Below, one piece after another: positions 1 through 11,093 of a stretch of 64,000 nucleotides of DNA; positions within the stretch are counted from its first letter, which is position 1, and the number at the start of each line of letters is the position of its first letter. Source of the DNA: Puccinia triticina. Taxonomy: Eukaryota > Basidiomycota > Pucciniomycetes > Pucciniales > Pucciniaceae. Where the stretch lies: contig NC_070574.1 of the NCBI RefSeq assembly GCF_026914185.1, forward strand, positions 2,418,501 through 2,482,500, written 5' to 3'. Position numbers and translations under genes: made by a program. The notes below the pieces were generated by a model. It was given only the letters and a program-made list of their open reading frames with translations. It was not told the DNA's origin and searched no databases.

Positions 1-180
1 CACAGATCTGGTTCTGCAGCGTCTGTAGATATCAACAGGAACTGCTTGTCATCCAATTGATGGATATCAAGTTTTCACCAGCAAACAAGGTTGAGTGGCC
101 TCCTCTAAAACAACCCCTATGCGCTCTATTTAGGCAACAGGAAGTCGTCCAACTGGGCGCTTCATGCCCAGGAGGGGCTT

Positions 181-335
181 AGTGGAGGACTTCCCATCAA
201 GATCTACAGACCCTGCAGAACCAGATCTGGAGCCCCTGGGACAGCATTTCCCCTCAAAAATTAAGATTTTCTGGCTGCAGATCTGGTTCTGCAGGGGGCT
301 GCAGATTGACGGGAAGTCCTCTGAAGTCCTCCAGT
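181..335. repeat. Inverted repeat, MITE-like
   Basis: Two arms of about 50 bases (near 184-230 and 271-332) are imperfect reverse complements; both carry GCAGAACCAGATCT and GGACTTCCC. A further partial match to the right arm starts at base 1. The arms enclose about 40 bases. No target-site duplication was found, so this is a fold-back repeat of unknown class. Confidence 0.5.
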
Positions 336-703
336 GGAGCTTCAGTTGACTTTGTGCAAGCCCCATGTGCTTATTTCAAATCATGAAAGGAACGGCGTGA
401 GAGGGCAAAAGCCTTTCCAAATTCAAACTGAGCAAGCTCAGGGAGAGATCCAGCATTTTTTATGCCCGTCACGATGCTGCTCACCTGAGCCGGAAACATA
501 AGCGGCCACCGAACCAAGCCGTTCTTGGGCGCTAGAGCCTTTCAAGTCCCTGCTTCCCCAAGCTCATCCCACTCATCCTCATCCCTTCAAGTACAATCTG
601 AAGTCGATTAGACTTAAAAATCCTCAAGACGCGCGAAGGATCCACCGTTCAATCAGATTTGGCTGTCGGTGTGCCATCCTTTCTCCCTCTCAGTCTCGCA
701 TCA
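336..703. other. Intergenic, upstream of first zinc-finger gene
   Basis: I see no convincing gene here. It probably holds the promoter and leader of the gene that starts at 704. No clear TATA box was seen. Confidence 0.4.
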
Positions 704-2444
704 ATGGGCGATGAAGTCCTCAGACAGTTTATCTTAGATTCCGATCAGGAGGTGCAAGATTCTCCGAACGCCCGGAGGTCCCAAGGAACCTTTGAAAGGT
801 CAATCTGTAGAGACGCTGATTTCATCGACATCGCAAATGTAAGCCTTCTTTTTAGTCTTACCCTCAATCCTAGCAAAGCCACTGGAGCGGGGAATCCGGC
901 GGACCCCGTGCGTAGCGCTCTCATTCGCCGCCAGAAATAAGCAAGCGATGAGTTGTATCATTGACAAAACATTCATTCAGTCCCAGCCAAAGGTTTTGAA
1001 TAACAACAACCGAACTTGCAACAGGCAAGCGGCCACCGTGAGTAGTGCTCGGGGTACACAAACAGAGACATGGATGGAAGGCTGACGCCCTTCTTTTCTC
1101 GACGTTTGCCCGCTCTTCTCGAATTCACAGGCCAAGCGAGCAATGCTCAACAAAAGTCATCCCATTCCCAGTGTTTCCGCCGCTGGCGGTGTCCGCGGCC
1201 GAATGAATGTGCAATCGCACAAGAATCTGCAGACTGCGGAATCTTCACGAACCACTTCCGGCCCAAAATCATCCATTCCAAAGCACTGTCCTCAACCCCC
1301 GACATTCACAACCGTACCAGGTATCGCAGCCCCTCCGCCTCATGCTAAGAAAACTCAAGTCAAGCGACGTCCCCCGTTGCCGGCCACCGAACCTGATACA
1401 AGGGGCCATTACGAAGCCTCATCCTGTCACCAATGTCGTACCAAGACTACTCGACCGAAAATGATCTGCGATCAATCATTCAACCCAAACTGTGTTGTTC
1501 GAATATGTCGCCCCTGTTTAATGGATCGGCCTGCTTACGACGGCATGCCCAAGCTTCGGGGCCCACAATTCCAATTCCAACCCGGCGGGAAAATCCTTTG
1601 CATGAAATGCAGGAATATCTGTCCTTGCATTACGTGTCGGAAGGCGCGGGGTGAGAACCGAGAGATGGGTAACGGTCTGAACGAATTTTACGACTTACGG
1701 GATGAGGCAAAATTGGATGCGCTTTTGGGGAAAAATAAGAAGAAAGACAAAGCTGGGTTCAAGAAGTCGTCACGCCCCTGTCCGAGCCGCGTGGAGAAAG
1801 AGCCGATCGTTGGGAATCAAGATACAAGAACACCCGCGGAGGCCCAAAAGCGCAAGACTAGGCAGCAGGAAGCTGGCTTGGATGAAGTAATTTGCTTGGA
1901 AAAATCTTGGGCCGAGCTTTCCAGCAAACGGGAACGAATCACCTCTGCCGATCGATCCATACCAGGGAGCGGGAGCAGCAAGATCGACGTGAATTTGGAT
2001 ATCCTATCCAAACATACTGGCAAGAGGGCGTCCACGGTTCGAGATTCGTCCGATCTAGACCGGGAACCAGGATGCTCGCGGAAACGAAAGCTATGTGCCG
2101 AGCAGCTTACAGAGATTGATAGCAATTGCGGAGAGGACGACTCGCCGATCACGATGGATCGACCCATCAAGTCAGAGAAATCCATCAAGTCAGAGCGACC
2201 CATCAAGTCAGAGAGTGCTCCAGAAAGCCCTGCGTCGATGGCCTCGATCACACACATTAAGCTCCAACTGTGGGAGCTCGAACTCGAGAAAGCACGGGAA
2301 GAACATGCGCGAAAGATTGCTTCAGCTGACGCGGAGGCTAAAGCTAATATGATGCAGGAGTTCTTGCGCTGTGGGTTGACATTGGAAGATGCCGTGAAGG
2401 CCACGGAAATCTGCCTTTGCCCGGCAACTCGCCCCCAATCGTAG
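704..2444 (+). CDS. zf-4CXXC_R1 (CDCA7-like) zinc-finger protein, paralogue 1
   Basis: Predicted as two exons, 704-838 and 1131-2444 (intron 839-1130, GTAAGC...CACAG, phase 0), giving about 482 residues. The start ATG at 704 gives an N-terminus (GDEVL..F.LDSD) that matches the GDEAL..YALHSD motif of the other paralogues, and exon 2 opens AKRA, like ARR in them. The finger (about 1425-1650) begins CHQCRTKTTRPKMIC and ends CRNICPCITCRK; it has 11 cysteines in the order known for CDCA7. In animals and plants this domain acts with the HELLS/DDM1 remodeller in DNA methylation and binds hemimethylated CpG. After the finger come a basic linker, three successive IKSE motifs (2161-2214), and a helical C-terminus ending in a conserved MMQEFLRCGLTLEDAVKATE block. 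A nuclear chromatin role is inferred. It is the most diverged of the four copies, and exon 1 is the least certain part. Confidence 0.78.
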
Positions 2445-2728
2445 TGTCGATCATTCAAATAATTAGCTTGGAGTTTTACTTTTTTACTACATCTATCCTT
2501 TTTCATTCGGGTTTGCTTTGTCTAATTACTTCTCCATTTGCCCTACAAAATGTCAAATCTCTTTTGGGTTTTACCGCTCATGATTTCTTCTTCCTGTCAA
2601 CAAACCACAACCACATCAATAAAAATTTCCCGCTGCATATGAATCACTTTCAATGTGCATTAATGGTTGACGAGATCTATCTGCAGATTCAAGTGCTGCA
2701 CTCATGTTACAGAAGCAAATGTTTTGAA
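2445..2728. other. 3' flank of paralogue 1
   Basis: AT-rich sequence with a probable 3' UTR (AATAAAAATTT near 2618-2628). No gene was recognised. Confidence 0.35.
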
Positions 2729-2730
2729 TA

Positions 2731-2919
2731 GGGGGTTTCAAACATGGTGCAGGTCCCAGTTCAGGAACCCCAATTCAGGAAAACAAAGTTCCTGCAAAAT
2801 GAATTTCCAAATTATTTCTGTATGTTTTTTGGGTAAAATTTGGTGTGTGTGTTGCAGGTGCCCTGATTTTGTGGATTGGGGGTTCCTGAAACAGGACCTG
2901 CACCATGTTTGAAACCCCC
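2731..2919. mobile_element. Mariner-type MITE, 189 bp
   Basis: The terminal inverted repeats begin GGGGGTTTCAAACATGGTGC and match over about 35 bases. They are flanked on both sides by TA (2729-2730 and 2920-2921), the target duplication of the Tc1/mariner superfamily. There is no coding capacity, so it is a non-autonomous miniature element. Confidence 0.8.
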
Positions 2920-2921
2920 TA

Positions 2922-3825
2922 ATGAAGAAGACAGGGATGGGGATGATACTGAAGCTTCAATCTGGATGTGTTCACGTTTCCACTACATCAGTCATAAGTT
3001 TTTGATGTTGCTTTGCCACGGCTTGTTCAACATTTCTTCTGCTTCCTGTTGTTGCCTTTCAATAGTGGCTTGATTCCCCGCTGATTCCTTTTCTCTTTCT
3101 TCTTCCTTGGCCTCCTGTTTTTGGAAATCTAGTTGTTCCAAGTAATCCAAATAAGAGACTTTCCCACTCACAGGCTAAACAATGCTTGTCTGACCAGAGT
3201 TGGTCCTACCAAGTGTGAAGGTGTCCTTGTAACGGACCAAGCTCATCACTGTTTCCATTTGGATTGGCTTCAATGGGTCCGAGTATTAGTATTGTGTTGT
3301 AGTCTTTGTATATGCATGATAAGCTCTTTGATGGAAATCTTTTTGAGTTCTTCCTGCAAGGTCAGGTTTGAAGCAGTGTTCTCTTTTTGGGACAGGCTAA
3401 CAACTGCTACATGGGTTTTCTTCATTGTAGCTATATTTTCCATGGCCAATCCGTCTAGTCTTGCGAGCCGGGAAAATATGCTTCAATACTTGCTGGCTTG
3501 ATTGATGTCGTTGTATCCTGTTAATTCCTTTTGTCTGTAAGCCTTTTAAAGTCTTATCAACAATGATGGATGCCTTTTGTAATGGTCTCAACATCTCTTC
3601 TCAGCTGTAGCCTGTGGGTAGCTTTGCGCGGATATCATCAATCATGTATGCCTGGATGAGGCTTGCTGGCTTCAATCAGTGATTCAGCTTCCCAAGATGG
3701 TTTGGTCAGTGCATGCACACATCAATTCCACAATGAAATTGTGCTTGTGGCATCACAGTTTTCATCTTTTTAAAGTGTCAAGTAACCGTGTTGCTCTGCC
3801 CGCTGGCCCAACTTGTTACAGTTGC
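2922..3825 (-). other. Unrecognised, possible decayed coding remnant
   Basis: Read on the minus strand, 3600-2930 gives broken stretches rich in K, E, Q and L that would form helices (for example MENIATMKK and EELKKISIKEL), with stops and frameshifts. This resembles an old coiled-coil coding sequence, but I cannot name a family. It ends where the Harbinger element begins. Confidence 0.2.
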
Positions 3826-3828
3826 TTA

Positions 3829-3851
3829 GAGCATTCCCACCGCGGGCCCTA
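3829..3851 (+). repeat. Harbinger left terminal inverted repeat
   Basis: 23 bases starting GAGCATTCCCACC, preceded by TTA. It is the exact reverse complement of 7654-7676. Confidence 0.92.
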
Positions 3852-4272
3852 TCTTTGGGTTGCTAAATGTCACGGCTTGGGGCTGCGCAGCAAGATTTAG
3901 CGCCTGAAACTGCTGCGGCATACACCGCTAGCCTCCATATGAGCCTCTAAAAATTGATGAAAGACACATCCCCGGTCCCCCTGGTTCACTCCCCGCCAAC
4001 AACTCTCCTACCCACCATTTGCTATCCAACCACCACTCATGGATTGACTGGCAATTATCCGGAACTTTATCAACACTCAAGACAACATAATCTCAAATAC
4101 AATCAATTCAACACAACATATAGCAGTTGTTCTTCAAGGTGGCAGGGCAGCTTCTCAAGAAATCCTCCGACAAGAAAGAAAAAGACGTCAAAAAAAACCA
4201 CCAAAACAAGGCGGATCTAGAAAAGGAAGAGCCCCTGACATCCGGCGAGACTTCGAAGCTGGCTACCAGCTC

Positions 4273-5529
4273 TTGTATAAGGACTACTTCTCCGAATCAC
4301 CAAGGTACCCCAATTATAAGTTCCGCCGACGTTTCAGAATGCACAGAAGTCTATTTTTGAAGATTGTCAACAACATCAAGCAGCGCAATGTTTACTTTAC
4401 TCACAGGGCCGATGCCTTAGGGAACTTTGGCTTGCGAGGAATTCAAAAGATCACAGCAGCCCTTCAAATCCTGGCCTACGGTGGATCATTTGACGCAACC
4501 AATGAATATGTCCGTATAGGAGAGTCTACGGCTATGAAGAGCCTCTATAAATTTTGTGAAGCTGTCATTGCGTTGTACGGCACCGAGTATCTCCGAGCTC
4601 CAAACAAGAACAATATTAAAAGATTGTTGGCTATCGGGAAGGAACGCGGCTTCCCTGGCATGCTGGGCTCAATCGACTGCATGCACTGGGAATGGAAAAA
4701 TTTTCCCACCAAGTGGCGTGGTCAGTATCAAGGCAAAGATAAGGTCAGTTCATTCTCTTGCCTATTTTGCATGAGGTCTAATCATTCTACATGGAAGGTT
4801 CCAACCATTGTCTTGGAGGCTGTCGCTTCATACGACTTATGGATCTGGCATGCATTTTTTGGTATGCCCAGCGCCAACAACGACATAAACATCTTGGATT
4901 CATCTCCTGTATTCACCAATTTGATGAATGGTGTCACCCCTTGCTGCAAATATAAAGTCAACGGAACAACATATCACCAGGGATATTACCTTGCAGACGG
5001 AATTTATCCGGACTACTCAACCCTTATCAAGACAATCTCACAGCCACAAGGGCTGGAAAGGAAGGTATGCTGCTTTTTCATTCATCATACTCTGGTATAC
5101 ACAACACTGACAACCAAATACATCTAGCATTTTGCAAAGATGCAGGAGGCTGCGCGAAAGGATGTGGAACGAGCCTTTGGGGTACTTCAGGCCCGCTTTG
5201 CAATAGTCGCTCGGCCAGCATTGACATGGAGTCTTGAAAAGCTTCATTTAGTAATGAAAACTTGTATTATCCTCCACAATATGATTGTGGAGGATGAGAG
5301 AAACCTTAATATCAATAACATCTATGATCCGAACACAGCCAGAGGACGAAACACCCCAACTGACCCCATCAAACCAATCTCAGAGTGTCGGGCCGATTTT
5401 TCAACGTTCATTCAGAATCTTCAGCAAATAAGGAATGCTGATTTGCACTACGCTCTCCGCAGCAATCTCATTGCCCATCTGTGGGCTTGGAAGGGAAAAG
5501 AAACTCACTCGGACGACTCCAACTCTTGA
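4273..5529 (+). CDS. Harbinger transposase (DDE superfamily 4)
   Basis: Encodes the element's DDE endonuclease, which cuts and reinserts the transposon. Exon 1 runs to 5064, then an intron at 5065-5127 (GTATGC...TCTAG), then exon 2 at 5128-5529; the joined frame continues as ERK then HFAKMQEAARKD. First catalytic D is in GSIDCMHWEW, the second in PSANNDINILDS, and the E in DVERAFGVLQ, typical of DDE_Tnp_4. A further in-frame 54-base segment (4744-4797, 18 residues) sits between GKDK and VPTIVLEA, where relatives are continuous, so it is probably a second short intron. No in-frame ATG was found at the left end. The frame extends upstream to about 4120 with basic residues, so the true start may lie in another exon. 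Confidence 0.85.
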
Positions 5530-5834
5530 TAAATTTGTTTTTTTTCACTGTTTTTATGATGAGAATATATCATTTTATTGCTTTGCATATTTCATATATG
5601 TATATATAAAGAATTTTCTGGTTTTCAGCTTGGAAACAAACAATGCATTCATTTTTTGGAGAAATTGCAAGAGAGACAGTTTTGAGAAAGTAAAAATTTG
5701 ACATGGTTATCCAAGGAAAAACAACCAGACAATATGAAGTGGAAAGAGATCAATCCGAGTATTTTTAAGTCAGGATAAAGTCTAAGACAACTATTGGTCC
5801 AGCTCTGGTGCAGGAGTAGGAGCAATAAAGACAA

Positions 5835-6935
5835 CTATTGGTCCGGCTCTGGTGCAGGAGTAGGAGCTGAAGATGACAAGGTTGTTGGACCCTGAGCTGG
5901 AGCTGGTGTCGCGATTTCTTGCTCACTTTGGGCTAAGATCCACTTTCTTTTGAGAGAGTAGTACCGTTTAACATCCTCATCAGCGCCAGTGAGATCCTTA
6001 TTCATGATTGCTTTGTCCGCAAGGTGATTGAGGGTCTTCTGTTGAGCAGACATGGCATTCTGCAACAATAGTTGTTGCTGCTTGACCACTTCAGCTATTT
6101 CAACATGTGCACCAGCCATCTTCTTGAGGTGCTCGTGGTTTGAAGCGTCCAGTTTCTCCTCTTGATATGCTAATTTAGCCTTCTTTCAACCAATTGGTTG
6201 AGTTGATCCAGTGCGAGCTGTCTCATCACCGGAGGCTTCTGAGGACGACTGGGCAGTTTCTGCGGGGGTTGAGCTGGGTAATGAGCCGGGCAATGGGCTG
6301 GAGACAGAGGTATTCACTTTTGAGGAGGGGCCCGACACCTTTTCTGGCTTTTTAAGCTCGGCTTTCTTGTTCATCGCTGTGTTGTAATCAATCCACTTAG
6401 GCGCTTTTGAGAGCAGGTTGTAGCAGGAAATGTATCAGAAGGGTTTTTCATAAAGTTTGGTGTAAAGTGTGAGAGCCATGCTGATCCAATTAGTTGCAGT
6501 AGTTCCGCTCGGATTTTGGTGGTTGATTTGGTTGAAACACCCGTGGAATTTGTTTACTGCATGCTGGATGATGCCAAAATGACTTTTGATGCTCTTTGAG
6601 GGTTGCAGGGGTTCAGAGATCTTCGATTGATAGTGGTTTGTTACGGTTTCCCAAAAAGCCGTTCCAGATTGATCAGTACCCTTCCAACCGTCTTCAGTTG
6701 TTTCAAGCCACGAGGTACAGAGCTGGAGATCCTTGTTCTCAAGATAGTTGGGCGCTTTCTTTTTTTTGGGGGGATTGTCTCTGTCAGACTCGGACTCGCT
6801 GCTGTCTCTGCTGTCGGGTTTGTTTGCTTCAACAGACGCTGGTGGGTGGTCCTCCTCAATCGGCAGCATCTTGTCCGGAGGCTCCGGAGGCTCTTGATTT
6901 TTCTTTTTGACGGCTTTCTTGGGTCTTGGTTTCAC
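5835..6935 (-). pseudogene. Harbinger accessory SANT/NAM-like protein, broken
   Basis: This is the second Harbinger gene, whose product normally binds the element ends and brings in the transposase. Reading on minus: a basic N-terminus (KPRKAVKKK-like), an acidic stretch, then a Trp-rich SANT/Myb-like helix region (CTSWLETTEDGWKGTDQ ... FWETVTNHY), a Ser/Pro linker, and a C-terminal coiled coil (EEKLDASNHEHLKKMAGAH, QQQLLLQNAM). Two in-frame TGA codons interrupt it, near 6432-6434 (after YEKPF) and 6183-6185 (after STQPIG); the reading frame is kept across both. The second fits a CGA to TGA change. It lies tail-to-tail with the transposase gene. Confidence 0.7.
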
Positions 6936-7653
6936 CTTTCTAGCATTCTTTGGGTTCGGACCGGCAACTACAAAAAGAAAAATAAGTAAAAGTTAAAAGA
7001 AGATCAAGTACTCGACTGACCATCTGGCAACGGGATGCTTCTCTTCCTCGATTCATTCTGTGGAGCGGAGAGTACATCTATTTCCATCAGGTCTGTGAGA
7101 AGCATAAAAAAACAAATAAAAACTTTGAACTCTGCCGAAGAAACTAGTCAAAATCTCACTGTCAGTGCTTGGCATGAGCGCTTCAAGCGCCGGGTCGAGA
7201 GGGATGATGTCCATGGTCGGATATTGATATCAAAGGATATCGGGGGTGAGATTGAATGGGTCGGGTTGGAGTTTCACTTTCTCTGGCATGTGACAGTAGG
7301 TTTTGACCAGGAGGGAAAGTCCCTAGGAGAGTCCCTACGAGTCCCTACATGTGGGGACTCGGGCACGAAATTTAGGGCCGGCCTTAAATTTAATTGGATG
7401 ACTTCCCGTCATCATTTAGAGAGCTCTAGATGCCTCTCTAAATCCTAAATTAAGATACCTATCAAAAACTCAACCAGTGCACATGGAAGTAATGAACTGT
7501 AGGGCTAGGAAAACATTTCCCTTTTTGTCAAAAATTAAGAATTTGGATGTGTAAATTGAGATCTGGGAGGCTCCCAGACTCGACGGGAAGTCCTCCATTT
7601 AGCGCCCGCGGTGGGTCGCGTTGGGTCGGTAAATCCCAAATAGGGACCCAATT
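6936..7653. other. Harbinger 3' non-coding part
   Basis: Contains the probable promoter and leader of the minus-strand accessory gene and subterminal repeats: a near copy of the TIR core (CGCCCGCGGTGGG) at about 7602-7614, and GGACTC/GAGTCC repeats near 7318-7362. No other gene seen. Confidence 0.4.
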
Positions 7654-7676
7654 TAGGGCCCGCGGTGGGAATGCTC
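7654..7676 (-). repeat. Harbinger right terminal inverted repeat
   Basis: Exact reverse complement of 3829-3851, followed by the TTA duplication. Confidence 0.92.
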
Positions 7677-7679
7677 TTA

Positions 7680-8140
7680 GCTTTCTCATAAGACGGAGTT
7701 CAATGATCATTGAAGGCTCTCAGGAGGTAAACGCAGCCAGTCATCGATCCAACGGCTTGAGTTCGGGATGGCTTGAACAAAGACAATGGCGAGCTCGCTG
7801 CTCGGCGATAGAAATCAGTTGTAAGAAACCTTCAGAAGCTATTCGTATTACACATTTAATTGTAGAACATGACAGAAATCAGAAATGCAATAAATACGTA
7901 CAGTTTGAACCTTAAGAGACCCACTTGACTGCCTGCAAAATGATGCAGATGAGCCGATCGAGCGCAAGCTTCCATCGCCGGGCCTTGAGCTGTTCATGAG
8001 CTTTGTGTTCAAGCGAGCGTTGCTGAGTGCTGCTGAGTGCTCTATCAATTATATTTATGTGCCTAAAAATACCCATTTAGCCACCCCATCGTTGAAACTT
8101 GAGTATTTGCCACTAGCTTGTTCATCTCTAGAACCGGATC
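7680..8140. other. Intergenic
   Basis: No convincing gene; the short frames here have no recognisable motif. It should include the promoter of the second zinc-finger gene. Confidence 0.35.
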
Positions 8141-8154
8141 GCGGTCAGGTTAGT
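8136..8154 (+). promoter_or_regulatory. Leader exon end and donor, paralogue 2
   Basis: GGATCGCGGTCAG followed by GTTAGT matches the motif upstream of paralogues 3 (14735-14749) and 4 (minus, about 21946-21925). It is read as the 3' end of a 5'UTR exon plus splice donor (GT at 8149). The acceptor before the ATG at 8340 is not certain. Confidence 0.45.
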
Positions 8155-8339
8155 CTATTCTTTTGATCTCTTCATCCTTTTGATTGGCAGTCATGTCTAA
8201 CTAAAATGCGATGTTAACCTACCTAGAGGTGTTCGATTGGCCTCGTAATTTCAGCGCTGTGCGTAGCTTGACAAGACCTCCCTTTACCCGCTTTTAAGTC
8301 AATTGGATCCACAAAGCCTGTGTAGATTCACGTATCGCC

Positions 8340-10311
8340 ATGCTACCCGGACCCTCCTCGAAACTCTGCTCTAACGAAAGCATTCTTGCCTCGCCTGAAA
8401 CTGGCGTAACAGCAAATAGTTCGGGAGATGAAGCGCTGGAGCCTTACGCGTTGCACTCTGATGACTCTGATGACCAAGATGCTCCTCCAAACACGCCAGG
8501 TACTTCAATACATGCGCAAGCCCCCAAGCCCCCCCGAAGCAATATCCGACCGATCAATCCTCCAGAAACCAATTCGCCCGGCATAATCTTCATGCGAGAA
8601 ACCCCAGATAACCACGGAGAGGTTGAGATCAGAGGCCCGGTCAACGTGGACAAAATCTTCGGCGACGGTAGTAGCCGAGCAGCCGCCGTAAGTGGCACCA
8701 TGTCTTGATTGCTGTTTCTTATGGGAGCTCAGCTGACGAATTCTTGTGGTGCGTTTATTGCTTGATAGGCGAGGCGAATATTGCGTAACATATCATGGTC
8801 TGCCGATGAACAATTGTTGGAACCCGTCCCGATTTCTGCCACGGACAACGTCACGTCGCTCAGGTCACCTTCACCAACTCGAGCTTCTCCCAGCATCCCA
8901 GCAACTCCAGCTTGTGTGGGTGAACCCTCGGCTACCAGGGGCCATTGCCCAATAGGCCTATCATCACACACAAGCCCGACTGACCTCGAGCCCGCGGAAC
9001 GATCGCAAACCAAGATGTGCCCCAGCTTACTTCGCTCAGAAAGCTCGTCCAGCTCTGATCTCTCAAGTCTACCCAGCACTCCACCACCTCCGCCTGATAG
9101 GAGTCGCAAAAACGATTTTCTAAAGAGGCAACAAAATCCAATCCCGCCAGTAGCCACCGAGCCCGATGAAACAGGACAATACGAATCATCAAGCTGCCAT
9201 CAATGCCGTGCCAAGACTACCCGACCCAAGATGATTTGTGATCAATCCCAGAATCCTAACTGTATCATCCGAGTGTGCAATCGCTGCTTAATCACACGAG
9301 ACTCTTACGACGGCGTACCTGAGCTTCGGCCTCCGATATTTGAATTCGTGCCGGGTGGTAAGATGCTGTGTGTGAAATGCAGGGGTATATGCCCTTGCGT
9401 TGCTTGTCGGAGGCAGCGGGGTGAACAAGTAGATGGATGACCCACGACCACGAAGACGGCCGGGCAGCGCTTTGAGTTCGTTTAACGGCTTGACGTCCCA
9501 GGGCAAGAAGAAGGAATTATTGAAAAAGAAACAAATACAAAAAAAGACCATCCTCAGTAAACCATCTGGCTACGGCACCGGCCTGTGTGATTCGGCACAA
9601 GCCAAACGCGAACGACCTTCAGCAGCCCCTCCAGCTGCCCGAAAGAGGATGAAAAAACATGAGGCAACCGCTTTGGACGATATCGTCTGCTTGGACCAAC
9701 CTCCGCAAAATTCTGCCGGCAGCTCTAGTCGAATTGCGCCTGTCAAGCGGTATATCCTACCCGCTGGTGTGGACAGCTTTCAACTTCCAGCGAATATGTA
9801 CAGCCACTCGAGCCAGAGGTCGACTGCAATCCAAGTAGGTCCCGCTACCTCAAGAGCGTCGATGGCTAGGGATTCCGCCGCACCAAAGCCGGGACGAGGC
9901 CGTCCTCGAAAGGCCAAGCCTTGCGGGAAGCAGCTTGTAAATCAAACTCTCCCCCCTCAGGCGCAAGCTAAGATCGAGCACGGCATGGACAACACGCTGA
10001 TGAATCAACTCCTCCAGTCCAACAACCGATTAGCAGAAGCCGCATCCGGCATGGCTTCGATCCTGCAAAACCAAGAGAATCCCCCGGACTCGACGACATC
10101 CGAGGATGCACGTTTGGAGCGCTCCGAGAAACAACTCAAGCTCAAGATGCGCGAAATCGAGCTCAAGAACGCGGCCAATGAGGCCGAGCGACAGAAGGCC
10201 AAGGCGGAGGGCTTCGAAAAGGCAAAAATGATGCAAGACTTCTTGAAGTCCGGACTGAGCTATGAAAAGGCCATGGAAGCTACACTCATCTTTCTTGGGC
10301 CGCCACTTTGA
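8340..10311 (+). CDS. zf-4CXXC_R1 (CDCA7-like) protein, paralogue 2, frameshifted
   Basis: Exon 1 is 8340-8687, the intron 8688-8768 (GTAAGT...GATAG, phase 0), and exon 2 starts at 8769 with ARR, as in paralogues 3 and 4. The N-terminus has GDEALEPYALHSDD, then a Pro/Ser-rich region. The 11-cysteine finger spans about 9190-9415 (CHQCRAKTTRPKMIC to CRGICPCVACRRQRG). Eight codons later the frame ends at TGA 9438-9440, but homology continues in the +1 frame from about 9433 to 10311: a basic linker, a canonical AT-hook (PGRGRPRK, 9889-9912) and the C-terminal helix with KAKMMQDFLKSGLSYEKAMEAT. Alignment with paralogue 4 suggests about ten extra bases at the junction. Either this is a pseudogene or assembly error, or a short finger-only protein is made. 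The shared gene plan supports a chromatin role, as for paralogue 1. Confidence 0.75.
9889..9912 (+). other. AT-hook motif coding segment
   Basis: Encodes PGRGRPRK, an AT-hook with the central GRP core that binds the minor groove of AT-rich DNA. Paralogues 3 (TRDGRPKAK) and 4 (PKRGRHLK) have degenerate versions at the same place. Confidence 0.65.
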
Positions 10312-11090
10312 CCATCGCATCATCACTTTAGATTGGCATTTCATTTCTTGAAAATCCTGCTCAGTCGATTCAATTATTCCAGCTTGTATTAGTCCACCTT
10401 GCTTTTCCTATTTCCCTTCAAAGTGACTTCATATGTTTGAGAGCTGCGAATCAGATCTAGATAGTCACAACTCTCTAGGCTTTTGGCTTTATTCTCAACT
10501 TCTGTCTGATTGTTGCTCCCTTTCTGTTGTCAATTTAATCTGCTGCCTAGTGTGTCACACCATCACCATTTTTTATTTATTTTGCTGCTCCTCATTGTCA
10601 CCCCTTTCATTTACTGGTGCCTATTAATTTATCAAAGACATTTACACAGCGGTTACACATCGCCGCCAATCCGGCCAAAGTTCGGCCGTCAATTTGACGG
10701 TTCCCCCCCAGCCAGCGTTGACCGTTCGCATGCCGGCCTCCCGTCAACCGTCAAGCGGACCGCCGAACTTGGCGGCACCCCCGCCAATGCGCAAGCGGAC
10801 AACCCGCTGGCAAAAGTAAGGGCACATTGACCCGTCCGGCAACTCGCCGTCCAACCCAAGACCCCCTACAAAAACCGGTCAGGGCTTGTTGACCGCCCTT
10901 TGACAACAAATTGCCACCAATTTGCTGTTAATTTGCTGGCTGATCACATCACCCCGAGCCCAAAACCACGCTCGCTTCCAGATCCAGTGCTGCTCACAGT
11001 TCTCCAATCCCTTTTGGCAGACATTCTCGGGTCAACTCACAAGACACGCTCACTATGGTTTTACAACCACCTGGGGACTTTTTTTTTTTG
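10312..11090. other. Intergenic with GC-rich hairpins
   Basis: After the 3' end of paralogue 2 there is T/C-rich sequence, then from about 10640 a GC-rich block with repeated CCGTCAA, GCCGAA and GGCGG motifs in both orientations (about 10650-10860). It looks like an old fold-back element; no gene was recognised. Confidence 0.35.
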
Positions 11091-11093
11091 TTT

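Larger units (their letters stand above)
3829..7676 (+). mobile_element. PIF/Harbinger DNA transposon, complete
   Basis: The 3848-base element has perfect 23-base terminal inverted repeats (3829-3851 and 7654-7676, beginning GAGCATTCCCACCGCGGGCC). TTA duplications flank it at 3826-3828 and 7677-7679, the target typical of PIF/Harbinger. It carries the expected gene pair in convergent order: a DDE transposase on plus and a SANT/NAM-like DNA-binding partner on minus. The transposase frame is open; the partner gene has two in-frame stops. Perfect repeats and TSD suggest a fairly recent insertion. It lies between two zinc-finger paralogues. Confidence 0.92.

Noticed and set aside
839..1130. Separate small genes inside the first intron of paralogue 1
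   Set aside because: Short frames without motifs; donor and acceptor place this stretch in an intron matching the other paralogues.
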